From Tomocerus qinae (Eukaryota > Arthropoda > Collembola > Entomobryomorpha > Tomoceridae): a DNA stretch of 64,000 bases. The position numbers were made by a program, and so were the translations under genes. The stretch's first letter is position 1. Every line of letters begins with the position of its first letter. The DNA is taken from contig CM034549.1 in the NCBI GenBank assembly GCA_020055645.1, forward strand, positions 9,079,501 through 9,143,500, given 5' to 3'. Under the pieces are notes generated by a model that did not search any database, had not been told where the DNA came from, and saw only the letters and a program-made list of their open reading frames with translations. This document shows positions 21,751 to 33,404 of this stretch, one piece after another.

Positions 21751-23317
21751 ATGGAAATTCCTCCAACCCCAGAAGATGAGGATATTTTAGTCCGAACTGG
21801 GATCTGGGCATTTAGATTGGGAAAGATCTCAGGCTACTATTGCCTAAGGGTGGGGAACAGAAAGGACAATTTTCTAGCAATTAAAAAAGCAGCTTTGCTT
21901 TCCAATTATGTACTTTGGAATATCATTCTTCAACTTGTATCTTATACAAAAATTGTAATTATTTCAATTACTCTCGCAGGAATTCTCAACGAAACAACTC
22001 CTACCGTTGGAAAAACTACATTTTTCACTCTTTATATTATTAATTTATCCCATGGGATTTGTACAACATTGCTAAAAGTAATAGGAATTTTACATAGATA
22101 AAGTCAGATTGACATTTGGCAAGCCACGGTTAAATTCTACAGCCAATTGCGAAGAGTAAGACCGGACTTTAGAAATACATATTCCTATTTGTTAGAAAAA
22201 ATTTTCAGTTATTTGAGAAACTATTCAATTTTTGTAATAGTACTATTTTCAATTTTCTGTCTATGGACACTAGTGTTTGCACTACAAGGCAAGCTTTCCT
22301 ACTCGAGTGTGCGAAATGTAATACTGTACTATTACTTTGCATTCTTTTTTGTTAATTTTCATACATCGAATTCGTTATTTTTGATTTTCTTCGCAAAACT
22401 ATTCAATTTCGGATTGTTTGTCATTATAAATGAACTACAATCCATTTCATGCTCAGCTGATTTAAATAGTACTGCCAATTGCATGGAGGACTTTAAATTG
22501 AAATCAAAAGAAAACTTAATAAAACAAATTGATTTTGGAAAAAGAGACAAACTCTCGAAACTGTTAGATTTAATAAATGTACTCGAAGCATTGATTACAC
22601 AATTTTCAAATGCATTTTTTAAAGGATTGCTAATCGAATGTACTTTGGCAGTTTTGTTCATTTTGGGAGATGTATTTTATCTGCTGACAGCGTCTTTTGA
22701 AAGTAAACTACATTTAGGAGCGATTGTCAGTGAACTATTTTTGTATTCCACTGTTTTCTACTTATTATGTAAGGAATGGGGAATTGTCACCGAAAGGTTC
22801 TTGACAGTTATACATAAACTACAAAATCTTCCACACCATCTCCTTACTTCGGAAATGGAATCCAAGGTAAATATTGTAAATTACATCATACTAACAATTA
22901 CAGTCATAATTTCTGTAGAAAGAGAATATCTAGAACCCTATTAATTATGCACAGTAATGCAGGTTCAAATAGTTACTTTGCCCTATATTTTGAAAGATTT
23001 GCTTTTATTACTAGTTTTTCTATAAAGTTAGTCTTATCCTTGTTTTTTGGAATTTAAATATTCGTTTTTATGATACAAAATGTAGATTCGCATAATTACG
23101 CCCAGATTGACCAGTTGTCCACCGTCAATTAACGTTGGAGGATTTTTTGCGATAAACCTCTCTCTGATTACATCGGTATGCAATCAAAATTACAATTCCG
23201 TATTATAGTTTCTTATTAATTGTGTGGATTAAAATGGATTATTTTCAGGCTTTAAAAGCAATGATTACTTATATCGTCATCTTGATACAATTTCGGGATT
23301 CTGAAGACGACATTTGA
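21751..23317 (+). pseudogene. Gustatory receptor with single nonsense codon
   Basis: The start MEIPPTPEDEDILVRTGIWA aligns with other subfamily I receptors. Exons 21751-22866, 23086-23175 and 23249-23317 are in phase with good splice sites and end in TYIVILIQF. The only defect is TAA at 22099-22101 after ..IGILHR; the paralogue at 18834 has Gln at this place (..KRQSYVAIWQATV), so one C-to-T change in CAA would account for it. Downstream the frame is undamaged for 255 exon-1 codons plus exons 2 and 3. That suggests a very recent null mutation, a segregating polymorphism, readthrough as reported for some insect chemoreceptor pseudogenes, or an assembly error. Confidence 0.9.
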
Positions 23318-23987
23318 AATACTAGTGAATGGCAAGTCTTACTGGACATGCATTACTTAAATGAACACTTATACTTCTCACTTATTTATAATACTATAGT
23401 AGTGATAATGTGAAAGTAATTAAGTAAAATGTATAATTTATTTGTCTAATTCAGTATGTATAGTTGCAATAGAACTGGAAATAGTGGAATTTGACAATTT
23501 CTAAGTACAAAGTAATGGTATTCTATCAAAGATATTGCAAAGCAATCATTTTAATAACTTCAAACACATCAACAAAGTATTGCTGGTAAAGGTAAACGAA
23601 ACACCAATGTAACTCAGGACTATTAGCAATTATTCGGATTAAAGTAGCTCAAAGATTTAAAAAGATAATTGACGACCATAAAATGTGTATACTTTAACAA
23701 TGGTCGTTAGTAAATAAAATGCTTTTTCCTAATTTGATCCATGAGAAATAATTTTTGCCTAAAAGTTGTGCCCTAAATAAAAGTCAAGTTGTTGTAGAAC
23801 GAGAAATGTTTAATGAATCTTTACTGTTAAAAATATAAGTATCATTTAGCTAACTTTTCGCACTTCTAGTATTGAAGAATAAACTAAATCATTTAGACAT
23901 TTTAATCATTAGTTATAAATAAATATAATTTAGTAGTATCAGTGATTAAGAAGATTAAAGAGGGTTGGTGCAATCTTAAGAACCGAA
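23318..23987. other. Intergenic region between subfamilies
   Basis: About 670 bp separating subfamily I from subfamily II receptors. No gene, repeat or motif recognised. Confidence 0.4.
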
Positions 23988-25492
23988 ATGATCGTGAAGA
24001 AGGAGGAATCTAAAATGGAGGATTTTCTGATTGGCATTGGAATTTGGGCATTTAATAGCGGAAGAATAAGTGGTTACTATCCTCTGTCGATAGAAAGCAA
24101 AAATAACTTAAACACAATCAAATCCAAATTAATTTCGCTGCCTATTCTGTGGAATATATTTATTCAGATTTTGTATTATTGTTTGATAATAGAAAATTGC
24201 ATCAACTGGGATAGGTACACCAAGTACATCGACAGTAAGACCCAATTCATATCTTTGTATGTCAGTATGAGCATATCATTCGTTTCTGTATCGCTGTTGA
24301 GATCTATAGGAATTTATCAGAAAAAAAAGTTTGTCACAATGTGGCAAAATATTATTGATTTATTCAGACAATTGGCATCATTGAGTGCGAACTTAGAATA
24401 TTCACAGTTCATGAAAATTCGTAATTTTTTGAGAAATCTAGTAATCTTTTGTTGTCTTATCGGAATGGGCACAGCCTTAGGAATGGCTGCTCACCAAATG
24501 AATTCAAAGGATAAAGAAGATATTTTATTATCAATCAGTAAGGAATTAATAGCACATACTTTTCAAACATTCCACGGGGCAAATATTATCTTCATGATGT
24601 TTCTAATTAAACTATTCAATTTATTCAATTTATTTATTCAATTCAATTTATTCAATTCAATTTATTCAATTTATAAATTATCAAATGAAGTAGATAAATT
24701 GTCAAATACATCTACTATGTATATATTTAGTCAAAAGCTTAACAATTCTACTTTGAAACAAACATTGAAAAATCAAGATAACCAGCAGGAAAGGCTAAAT
24801 ACGATTTTTGACCTATTAAATAACGTGGAAAAGCTAACAATAGAATTTTCCCGCTTTTTTGACAAATCTTTAATGATTGACTTATTCACAATTCTCATTG
24901 GCATTTTATGGAACGTATTCTACCTTCTGACTTCTAAATTTTATGACTTCTTGTACATTAATATGTCCATATCCATTCGTGTACTTTATCATGTTGTGTC
25001 ATTATACATTCTTTGCACTGGGTGTGGAATGATCACGGAGAACTATTTACTACTCCTTCACAAGCTGCAAAATATTGCTCCCGAATTTCTTTTAGGGGAC
25101 AGTCAGATGAAGGTAATCAATTGCCTAGTAAATTTTTATTCTTGAAAACTGAAAAATTAATTATTCGAAAATCACTTAAATTTACTCATTCTTTTCTATA
25201 ATTTGTTGCATGTGTAGATACAGCTGTATGTTTCAAGAGTGTCGAATCGCACTCCTTGTATTAATGTTGGTGGATTCTTTACAGTAACTCGCAAATTGAT
25301 GACATCCGTAAGTTAAATCCTAAGCTGTAGCTTTATCTATTGAAAACATACACTAAATACACCAGCTCTATAAAATCCAAGACCCAAATAGACGAAATAA
25401 AATTAATGTTCCTTATTTTACAGGCCCTAAGCGTTATGATTACATACATCGTTGTTTTAGTTCAGTTTCGTGGTTCTGACATCAGTTCATAG
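23988..25492 (+). CDS. Gustatory receptor, subfamily II, with expanded membrane region
   Basis: Exons 23988-25112, 25218-25307 and 25424-25492 (phase 0) give 427 residues. It starts MIVKKEESKMEDFLIGIGIW; a second in-frame ATG precedes EDF, and both are kept in all three subfamily II genes. Exon 1 ends ..LCTGCGMITENYLLLLHKLQ, exon 2 carries NVGGFF, exon 3 carries TYIVVLVQFRGSD. Unlike its sisters, the segment after LIKLFN is a run of Leu/Phe/Asn/Ile (about 16 extra residues) produced by an ATTCAATTT microsatellite, replacing the FALHxISNEIEEL motif seen in the next two genes. The frame is kept, so it may still work, but the altered stretch lies in or next to a membrane helix. Confidence 0.9.
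24608..24676. repeat. Coding microsatellite ATTCAATTT
   Basis: Roughly seven imperfect copies of a 9-bp ATTCAATTT unit lie inside exon 1 of the receptor. They lengthen the protein by about 16 residues relative to the genes at 26591 and 28868. Confidence 0.85.
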
Positions 25493-25617
25493 TGCATAAT
25501 ATGTATACAACGTTTAGAAATAGCCAGAAAGTGAGAAAAGAAAGAATAACTAATCGCTTTTACAAATATTGAGTATATAACAACTATATGTGTATATATA
25601 GTCTCCTCACGCGTATT

Positions 25618-25756
25618 CACAAAATGTTATTTACAATCTCTTTACATCTGAAATTGAATTCAATGTAAAGGACAATGTTATATATTGGAAAATTATATAA
25701 TGCAAATGCATACTTTAAATATGGACAGATTATACTCAATTCTTCTGAAAATGTTG
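25618..25756 (+). pseudogene. Decayed subfamily I receptor fragment
   Basis: CACAAAATGTTATTTACAAT..CTTTACATCTGAAATTGAAT..GTAAAG matches the end of exon 1 and donor of the receptor at 21751 (..CTTACTTCGGAAATGGAATCC then GTAAAT). From 25729, after ACAG, ATTATACTCAATTCTTCTGA matches the start of exon 2 of the gene at 18834. Beyond that, similarity is lost. It shows that a subfamily I copy once lay between subfamily II genes. Confidence 0.65.
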
Positions 25757-26590
25757 AAATTTCAATTTATGAAGCAGTTGTAATGTAACTACTTGTACTT
25801 GTGCTGTATGCTGACATAAATTGAAGTAAAGAAACTAATTACCAGCCATGAATTACTTAATTCGATATTTAAATTTGGTACTATGTGTAAGTCCTTTCAG
25901 GCATCATGTATGCGAAATATATACCTATACAATCATCAGGAGTGAAACAGAAATAATTGTTCATCAACCTGCTACGTGCTACATAAATCAAGAAATAAAT
26001 AAATTAGTGAACCCTTTGTCTACCATATATTTAGCTAATAGACTGGTCAAAATAAATTGTTCATTTATTAAAAATGTACATCGATATTAATTGTAATTAT
26101 TCTAGTCACTAACTTTATCTAACTATCCAAGTACGTCAACAAACTATGGCAAAATTATTTGCCATACGAAATTGAAGTTATTAAAATATTGACACAAAAT
26201 AATCATCTTGCAGTAAAGGCAGACGTAGACCATAACAGAAGTAGATTATCTAGATTGAAGTTATGCATGTGAGTAAATACGAGATAATTGCAGATTAATA
26301 AAATAAATGCGTATTTACTTATTGGTAGTCGCTTAATAGTTTGCAATGTTCATTTCTTTAAGGTGTGCGCTGAGACGGTAAATAGTTGCAATTTTCCTAT
26401 CTCCATATTACAAGTACGCTAAAATAGAAGTCAAATTAATTTAAATAGAATAAGAAACATTATAAAAATTCTGACTGCAATAAGAGAAGCCTTAACTTAT
26501 GAAAAATATTGACATAATATTACTCGATAAGATTTATAGAGAAGTTTCATAATAAATTGCCGGTTAGTATAATCTTGAGATCCAAAGACA
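25757..26590. other. Intergenic region between receptors
   Basis: An 80-codon open frame at 25848-26090 has no domain and no similarity I can see to the receptors. Nothing else noted. Confidence 0.4.
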
Positions 26591-28072
26591 ATGATTGAGA
26601 AACACGAGGAATCTTCCATGGAGGATTTCCTGATTGGAATTGGAGTTTGGGCATTTAACAGCGGAAGAATAAGTGGATACTTTCCTCTGTCTATTGAAAA
26701 GAAAAATAACCAAAAAATTATTAGATCCAAATTAATTTCGCTGCCAATTCTGTGGAATATCTTTATTCAGATTCTGTATTACTACTTGATTATAGAAAAC
26801 TTTTTAAGCTTCGATAGGTACACCAAGTACGCCGACAGTAAGACACAATTCATATCTATGTACGCAAATATGTCCATAAGATTCGTTGCTATTTCGCTAT
26901 TGAGGTCTATAGGAGTTTACCAAAAGAAAAAGTTCGTTACAATTTGGCGAAATATTATTGATTTATTCAAGCAATTGGCATCGCTGAGTACAAATTTAAA
27001 ATATTCACAATTCACCCGAAAAATACACAATTATTTGAGAAATCAAGTAATTTTTTGTTTTCTCATGGGAATGTTTAGTGCTGCAGTAATGATTTCTGAT
27101 CCGTTTAAATGGAAGGGTAAACATGATATTTCAGAACAAATCTGGAAGGAATGGGTAATTCATATTTTTCAGACATTCCATGGCGCTAATATTATTTTTA
27201 TGATTTTTTTCATTGAATTGTTTAATTTTGCCCTGCATATTATTTCTAATGAAATAGAACTATACAGATCTTCTACAATATTTATCTGTAGTCGAGGTGG
27301 AGAGTTTAAACATTCTGATTCGAAACAAATATTGAAAATTTCTGATAGCCAACAGGAAAGACTTAATATGATATTTGACTTATTAAATAAAGTGGAAAAG
27401 CTAACGATGGAGTTTTCTCAACTTTTTGACAAATCTTTAATGATTGAATTATTCGCAATTCTCATTAGCATTTTATGGCACGTTTTTTATCTTCTGACTT
27501 CTAAATTTTTTGACCTAATCTACACAAACATAGCCACATTCAGCCATGTAATTTACCTCGTTGTGTCTCTATACATTTTGTGTACTGGGTGTGGAAAAGT
27601 CACGGACAACTATTTACTAATTCTCTACAAACTGCAAAATATTGCTCCTGAATTTCTTTTAGGGGAAAGTCAGCTAAAGGTAAATTACTTAACGAATTCT
27701 TTGTTCTTTAAAACTGAAGCAACAAATTAATTGAAAATGACTAAGTCCTTTGTATTTTTTAAATGTAAAGACATTGGGTCTAATTGATATATTTTTAGAT
27801 TCAATTATATGTTTCAAGAGTGTCGAATCGCACACCTTGTATTAACGTTGCTGGATTTTTTACAATAAGTCGCAAATTGATGACGTCCGTAAGTTAATTT
27901 TTAGCTGAAGCTTTATCTATTGAAAACAAATAATCTTCCAATTTTATTATTCTTTCTATAAAAGAAACGAAGTAAAATAAAATTACTGCTGAATATTTGA
28001 CAGGCACTAAGCGTCATGATCACCTACATCGTGGTCTTAGTTCAGTTTCGTGGCTCTGACATCAGTTCATAG
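26591..28072 (+). CDS. Gustatory receptor, subfamily II
   Basis: Exons 26591-27679, 27799-27888 and 28004-28072 (phase 0) give 415 residues. It starts MIEKHEESSMEDFLIGIGVW, with ISGYFPLSIEKKNNQKIIRS, FCFLMG, FNFALHIISNEIE and ..LCTGCGKVTDNYLLILYKLQ in order. Exon 3 encodes TYIVVLVQFRGSDISS. In exon 2 the otherwise invariant NVGGFF reads NVAGFF (GGT/GGA to GCT), a substitution seen in no other copy here. Splice sites are GTAAAT..TTTTTAG and GTAAGT..TGACAG. Neighbours on both sides are sister genes. Presumed ligand-gated chemoreceptor in the neuron membrane; the ligand is unknown. Confidence 0.93.
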
Positions 28073-28867
28073 GACATTTGTATACAACATTTAGAAGGAG
28101 AAAGAAAAAGAAGAGAGAAATAATTAAATGTTTGGAGTTTGGACGCTATGTCATGCTGATAATAATAATGTACTGTTATGTATTTTATTAAAAGTATTAG
28201 CCCAATGTCTCTTAATATTCAATTTCTCATTACAATAAATGTCCTTTATTCTGAATTTGAAAGTGTCATCGAGAGATCCTTGAATTATGCATTAACTCAT
28301 TAACTGGTTGTTATTACTAGAATTGTATGTTGACATAAATTATTAGTCAGGCCAAAAACTAATTACCAATTTTGAATCGCTTAATTTGGGATGTTATATA
28401 TTTTACCTACATTGTAGCAAGGATTCATAGTAGCAACTGAAACAAGGACGTATTGAGGGGAGCTTTACCGGCTGAAACCCCTCGAAATGACCATTCTAAT
28501 TCTAAATATTTCTATCTAAGAACGTAGAACAATTTTTCACGCAATTATAATCATCCTAAAGTATAAACTGACCATAACAATGAATAAATTATCTAGATTA
28601 AAGCGATTAGAATATAGCCAAGAGATAGTTGAAGACAAATAATAATGTGTATTTGCATAAGGATGGTCGCTGATAAGCGAAAATAAAGTTGATTAGTTAC
28701 TTCGTCTATATGGTTAGGGTGTGAGCTGTACCAAATTTTTTTGCGAATTTCATTCAGAAGTTTTTGTCATAATAACTCTAAAATAGAAGTTTTAAAAGAA
28801 AAATCACACGTAAGGATTGATAGCTTCGTAATAACTCTGTGGTTTACTGCAATTAGAACCAAAAACA
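28073..28867. other. Intergenic region between receptors
   Basis: No gene or repeat recognised in about 800 bp. Confidence 0.4.
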
Positions 28868-30342
28868 ATGAGAGTGATAGAAGAAGAGTCTAAAATGGAG
28901 GATTTTCTGATTGGGACAGGAATTTGGGCTTTAAACTTCGGAAGAATAAGTGGATACTATCCTCTGTCAATTGAAAATAAAAATAACCAAAAAATTATTA
29001 GATCTAAATTAATTTCGCTGCCAATTCTGTGGAATATCTTTATTCAGATTCTGTATTGTTACTTGACAATAGAAACATTTTTAAGCTGGGATAGATACAT
29101 CAAGTACATCGACAGTAAAACACAATTCATATCTATGTGTGCCAATATGGGCTTGTCTTTCGTTTCTATTTCACTACTGAGAACTATAGGAATTTTTCAA
29201 AAGAAAAAGTTTGTCATAATTTGGCAAAATATTATTGAATTATTCAAGCAATTGGCATCATTGAGCCATGGCTTAAAATATTCACAATTCACCCGAAAAA
29301 TATACATTTCTTTGAGAATTCAAGTCATTTTTTCTTTTCTCGTGGGAATATTTTGTGCTACAATTGTGACTACTGATTTGTCTAAATCGAACGGTAAAGA
29401 GGATTTTTCAGAACAAGTTTGTAAGGAATGGGTAGTTCAGATTTTTCAAGCATTCCATGGTGCTAATATTATCTTTATGATTTTTTTCATTAAATTGTTC
29501 AATTTTGCACTGCATATGATTTCCAATGAAATAGAAGAACTATCCGGGTCACATACATTTTTTATCTGTAGTCGAGAGCTTAAAAATTCTGATGCAGAAC
29601 AAACATTGAAAATTCCTGATCAAAGGCTAAATACGATTTTTGACCTATTGAATAAAGTGGAAAAGCTAACGACGGAGTTTTCTAATTTTTTTGACAAATC
29701 TTTAATGATTGATTTATTCGCAATTCTCAGTGGTATTTTATGGAATGTATTCTACCTCCTGACTTCTAAATTTGTTGACGTAATATATGTAAACATAGCT
29801 ACATTGAGTCGTGTACTTTATCTCGTTCTGTCATTATACATTCTTTGTACTGGTTGTGGAATGGTCACGGACAACTACTTACTAATTCTTTACAAGCTGC
29901 AAAATATTGCTCCTGAATATCTTCTAGGGGACAGTCAGTTAAAGGTAATTAATTGCGTAATAAATTATTTTTCTTCGAAAGAAAATTGTTTGCAATTAGA
30001 TATTGATTTTTTATCCCTTAGTAAATATAACTCAATTAAGTTTTAAATGCACAAGGTCGTTTTTTATCTTTTTGGTACACTTGTAGATTCAACTGTATGT
30101 TTCAAGAGTTTCGAATCGCACTCCTTGTATTAATGTTGGTGGATTTTTCACAATAAATCGGAAATTGATGACATCAGTAAGTTAATTCCTGAACTAAAGT
30201 TTTTTCAAAATTATGTACTAAGTAAATACTCCAAGTTTATTTACTAATATCAAATATGGTACATTTTTTGCAGGCACTTAGCGTGATGATCACATACATC
30301 GTTGTTTTAGTTCAGTTTCGTGGCTCCGACATCAGTACTTAG
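28868..30342 (+). CDS. Gustatory receptor, subfamily II, last in cluster
   Basis: Exons 28868-29944, 30087-30176 and 30274-30342 (phase 0) give 411 residues. It starts MRVIEEESKMEDFLIGTGIW and keeps all subfamily II landmarks: RISGYYPLSIENKNNQK, FNFALHMISNEIEELSG, ..LCTGCGMVTDNYLLILYKLQ, NVGGFFTINRKLMTS and TYIVVLVQFRGSDIST. It is the closest relative of the gene at 26591, being nearly identical in several blocks of DNA, so the pair looks like a recent tandem duplication. No lesion. The cluster ends here: the next gene is a tetraspanin-like gene. Confidence 0.93.
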
Positions 30343-30543
30343 TAAATACATTTCTGTAAAGAATTCTTACACTTCATTAACTTAAAAAGGAAAAAAGGGA
30401 TTTCAAAAAAGACACATTCAGCAAGATACTAAATTCGGATTACATAGCTTACTAATTTATTATCATAAAATATTATAATAAATTATCATTTTGAATGTTT
30501 GGCATCATTTGCCACGGTAATTTGGTTTTAGCAATGAAAAAGG

Positions 30544-30806
30544 CACAGTATTTTGATCCCCATGGCTACTCCCCCACATACAGTAATGCCCTACCCAAAA
30601 TAAAAATTTTGCACCCAAGTTCCGATTTTTGAATGGGGTCTTGTGTGGCTGCTCAACACGTGGAGTCAATAGTAACAGCAGTTTGCAGAATCCACACCCA
30701 AATTGCCAATGCCATGAGCTCCTCCAACTTGGGCGCAAAATTTTTGTTATTTTGGGTAGGGCATTACTGTATGTGGGGGAGTAACCATGGGGATCAAAAT
30801 ACTGTG
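30544..30806. mobile_element. 263-bp non-autonomous DNA transposon, 8-bp target duplication
   Basis: A perfect GAAAAAGG repeat flanks it (30536-30543 and 30807-30814). Ends are CACAGTATTTTGATCCCCAT and its reverse complement; inverted arms extend about 80 bp (..CATACAGTAATGCCCTACCC..). The centre holds part of the AACACGTGGAGTCAATAGTA module that is also duplicated at 9.2-9.7 kb, so the element either captured it or shares it with an older repeat. Related end sequences (TTGATCCCCATGG) recur at about 59939 and 60190. The 8-bp duplication is compatible with hAT, P or related superfamilies; the end sequence does not decide. Confidence 0.85.
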
Positions 30807-30814
30807 GAAAAAGG

Positions 30815-31413
30815 TCTAAATTCTCTTTTTGCAAATGAAGCTGATTGAATTGAAACTCTGTAAAACGGAGCAAATGCTTTTATGTCATTTTGCGACTAAC
30901 AAGCACTTATATAATCAAGACTTCCTGTATTCTATTCTTATTATTTCATAATAAGAGAATCAAGAGTCTGAGTAAAATCTTTTGAAAATCACCTTAGATA
31001 CGAGGTATTTTAATTCAAAATCCCACTCCTTCTCGTTAGAATGGATTGACACAAATTGTATACCTTACAGTGGTACATAGTGATAATCACTATAGAAGAA
31101 TACTTTAGTTGGCCAATTTATTCTGAAAAGAAGGAGAGGGGAAAATGAGGGAAAAATGAAAAATGAGGGAAAAGACCCCAGACTAGCACTTATAGAGTTT
31201 TTGTCTACAAATCTATTATAGATTTTCAAGGAAAATATATCTACTAATACATATAATAGCACTTCCTGTGCTTCAAATAAAGTATTGAATAGTAGTAGCA
31301 CCATTGACCATTATCACGGAATAACAAAGTAGGTATTATTTTCGTAGGTTAATTCCAAAGGTTAATCAGTGATTGTTGTATTGTGAACTGATCTAATAAA
31401 TTAACGCTCCCAA
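30815..31413. other. Intergenic region
   Basis: No supported feature. It includes a purine-rich GGAAAATGAGGGAAAAATGA stretch at about 31140, and should hold the promoter of the tetraspanin-like gene. Confidence 0.4.
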
Positions 31414-33053
31414 ATGGTTTGTTGTGGTAAATGTAACAAAAGACATGATGGAAGATGTTGCTGTACGAAGCCCTGTTGTTTATGGTTCCACTTCTATAAT
31501 GTAATAAATTATTATCATTTGCAAATTCAGATTTTGTTCTTGTTTTTGATAGTTCACTATTATAATTGCTCAACAGATAATTTCTTTGGTAGTTGTGGTC
31601 ATTACAAGCATTTTTTACATTGTGTTCGGTGGACCTTTTCCAACTAACGCAATGGCCCACGCGGGGATGGCTCTTTTGGTTGGAAATTCCCTGTCGTTTA
31701 TTGCCTCATTTTGGTCAATCTGCTTTCTAAAATGTGAAAGACAAAACATCATGTTTGCATTGATCGTGAGCCACTATTCCCACATTTCCTTTGTCCGAGA
31801 AAGAGTAAAATATTAATTGAAATTCTTTATTCAGTTTCTGACGATGATGCTTACTGGAACGGGATTAAATTGCTACGCAAGTGTTTTTCTATTTAGGACA
31901 CAATACACTTCTGATGAAATAACAGAGTACTGTAAAAATTACTTTCGGTATTATGCTGCCCCACCACCAGCAATGCACTTCCTGCAAACTGTACTGGTAA
32001 TGAAATAGAAAATGATGCTTTGAATTGAAGTAAGTACTGTTTCAAAGCGGGTCTTTTGAAATTAATCTTTTTAATTCAGCCTTGCTGTGGGGGAGACAGT
32101 TTTCAAGATTTTCTTTTTCGTGTCTACGACCAAAAATTTACAATACCCGACAGTTGTTGTTTAGAATTCGACAGTAATGGAGATGTAATAGTTTTCAACC
32201 ACAGAGTTACCTTTGATTGGGACACATTCATAACCAACCGAAATGTTTTGGCAGATAACAAAGCTAATAAATGTGGACAAAATATCGGCAATTTTAGCAT
32301 GCACCAAAATCTTTCAAACACCATCAACGGTATATTTGGATTGCGAAATAATCCTCCAGCTGTCAGGAAGCTAATTGTTGATATTATAGCCATATGGTTT
32401 AAGGGTAGCAATTACAAAGGAAATTATTCAGGATATGGACCAAGAAGTTTACATATTATAAAACATCTACGCTATGCGAGAGTCTCCCCTTTCGGATGTG
32501 CAACAATTATCCGGTATGACTATCCGTGATTCGCCTATACACAAAATTGTGTTCTGCTATAATAACAACAGGTTAATTTTATAGGATTTTTGATGAACTC
32601 ATCCGGCGAGTTTTCCCCGAACATCAAAAGGAGCTCATCAAGTTTAAAGAATATAGAAATATCATCACTGAATATAAATTGCTAGTCTCCTTCACCATTC
32701 TTTTGACTGTACTGAATGCTGTTGGAGTTACCATATTTCTTCAATACTACCTCAGGTATTGTGGAAAGTCTTTAGAGCATAAGGGTTTGCATACGACAGA
32801 TGAAGACCGAGCCATTCATGACAATCACCTTGTAGACTTGGAAGAAGAAAATGCTCAGCGGAAATTAGATCAACTTAAGGAAAGAGTCAGGCAGCTCAAT
32901 AAAGTTCATGATGTATCATCAGTATCGACAATTGCAGATGATCATTCGGATATCATCTCTAATTCGAGCTATCATAATGAATCAAGACACGATTATAGTA
33001 GTACTGGAGCAAATGTAAAACCTAGTCATAGCATATTTTCAACATCATCTTAA
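31414..33053 (+). CDS. Divergent tetraspanin-like membrane protein
   Basis: Five exons (31414-31500, 31577-31765, 31835-31996, 32080-32513, 32585-33053) join in frame to 446 residues. The N-terminus is Cys-rich (MVCCGKCNKRHDGRCCCTKP), as expected of palmitoylated tetraspanins. Three membrane helices follow (..SLVVVVITSIFYIV.., ..GMALLVGNSLSFIASF.., ..FLTMMLTGTGLNCYASVFLF). A large extracellular loop then has CCG (148-150), PDSCC (169-173) and GC (285-286), the tetraspanin disulfide pattern. Helix 4 is at about 323-347, followed by a 100-residue tail with a charged heptad-like stretch (DLEEENAQRKLDQLKERVRQ). The loop, about 180 residues, is longer than usual. Tetraspanins organise membrane microdomains; the specific partner is unknown. 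A second divergent family member lies 2.7 kb away on the other strand. Confidence 0.8.
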
Positions 33054-33404
33054 ATACTTTGCATTTTACTATACTAAAATATTTTACGATGGATGGAATA
33101 AAATAATCTTTGCAAAATACTCAATCGTTTTGTTGGAATTGTTAGCAGCTAAAATGCAATGGGAAGTTTTGATAAGGAATTTTAAGATTAAAAAATTATG
33201 TAGCCAATAGTAATGGCATGGTAAAAGTATTGATTTATGCATGGCCATTTACACAAAAGATACTTGAGAGAGACAAGATAGGTTAGGTTTTGTCATTCTT
33301 CATGCAGAAACTTCGTAATTTTAGTACGTACCACTTGTCAATCTTACTCAATCTATAAAACACTTTTTTATAATAATTTGTACTGTCTTGCTGGTCTTAA
33401 CCAA
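33054..33404. other. Intergenic region
   Basis: 350 bp between tetraspanin-like and ATPase genes; no motif recognised. Confidence 0.4.
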
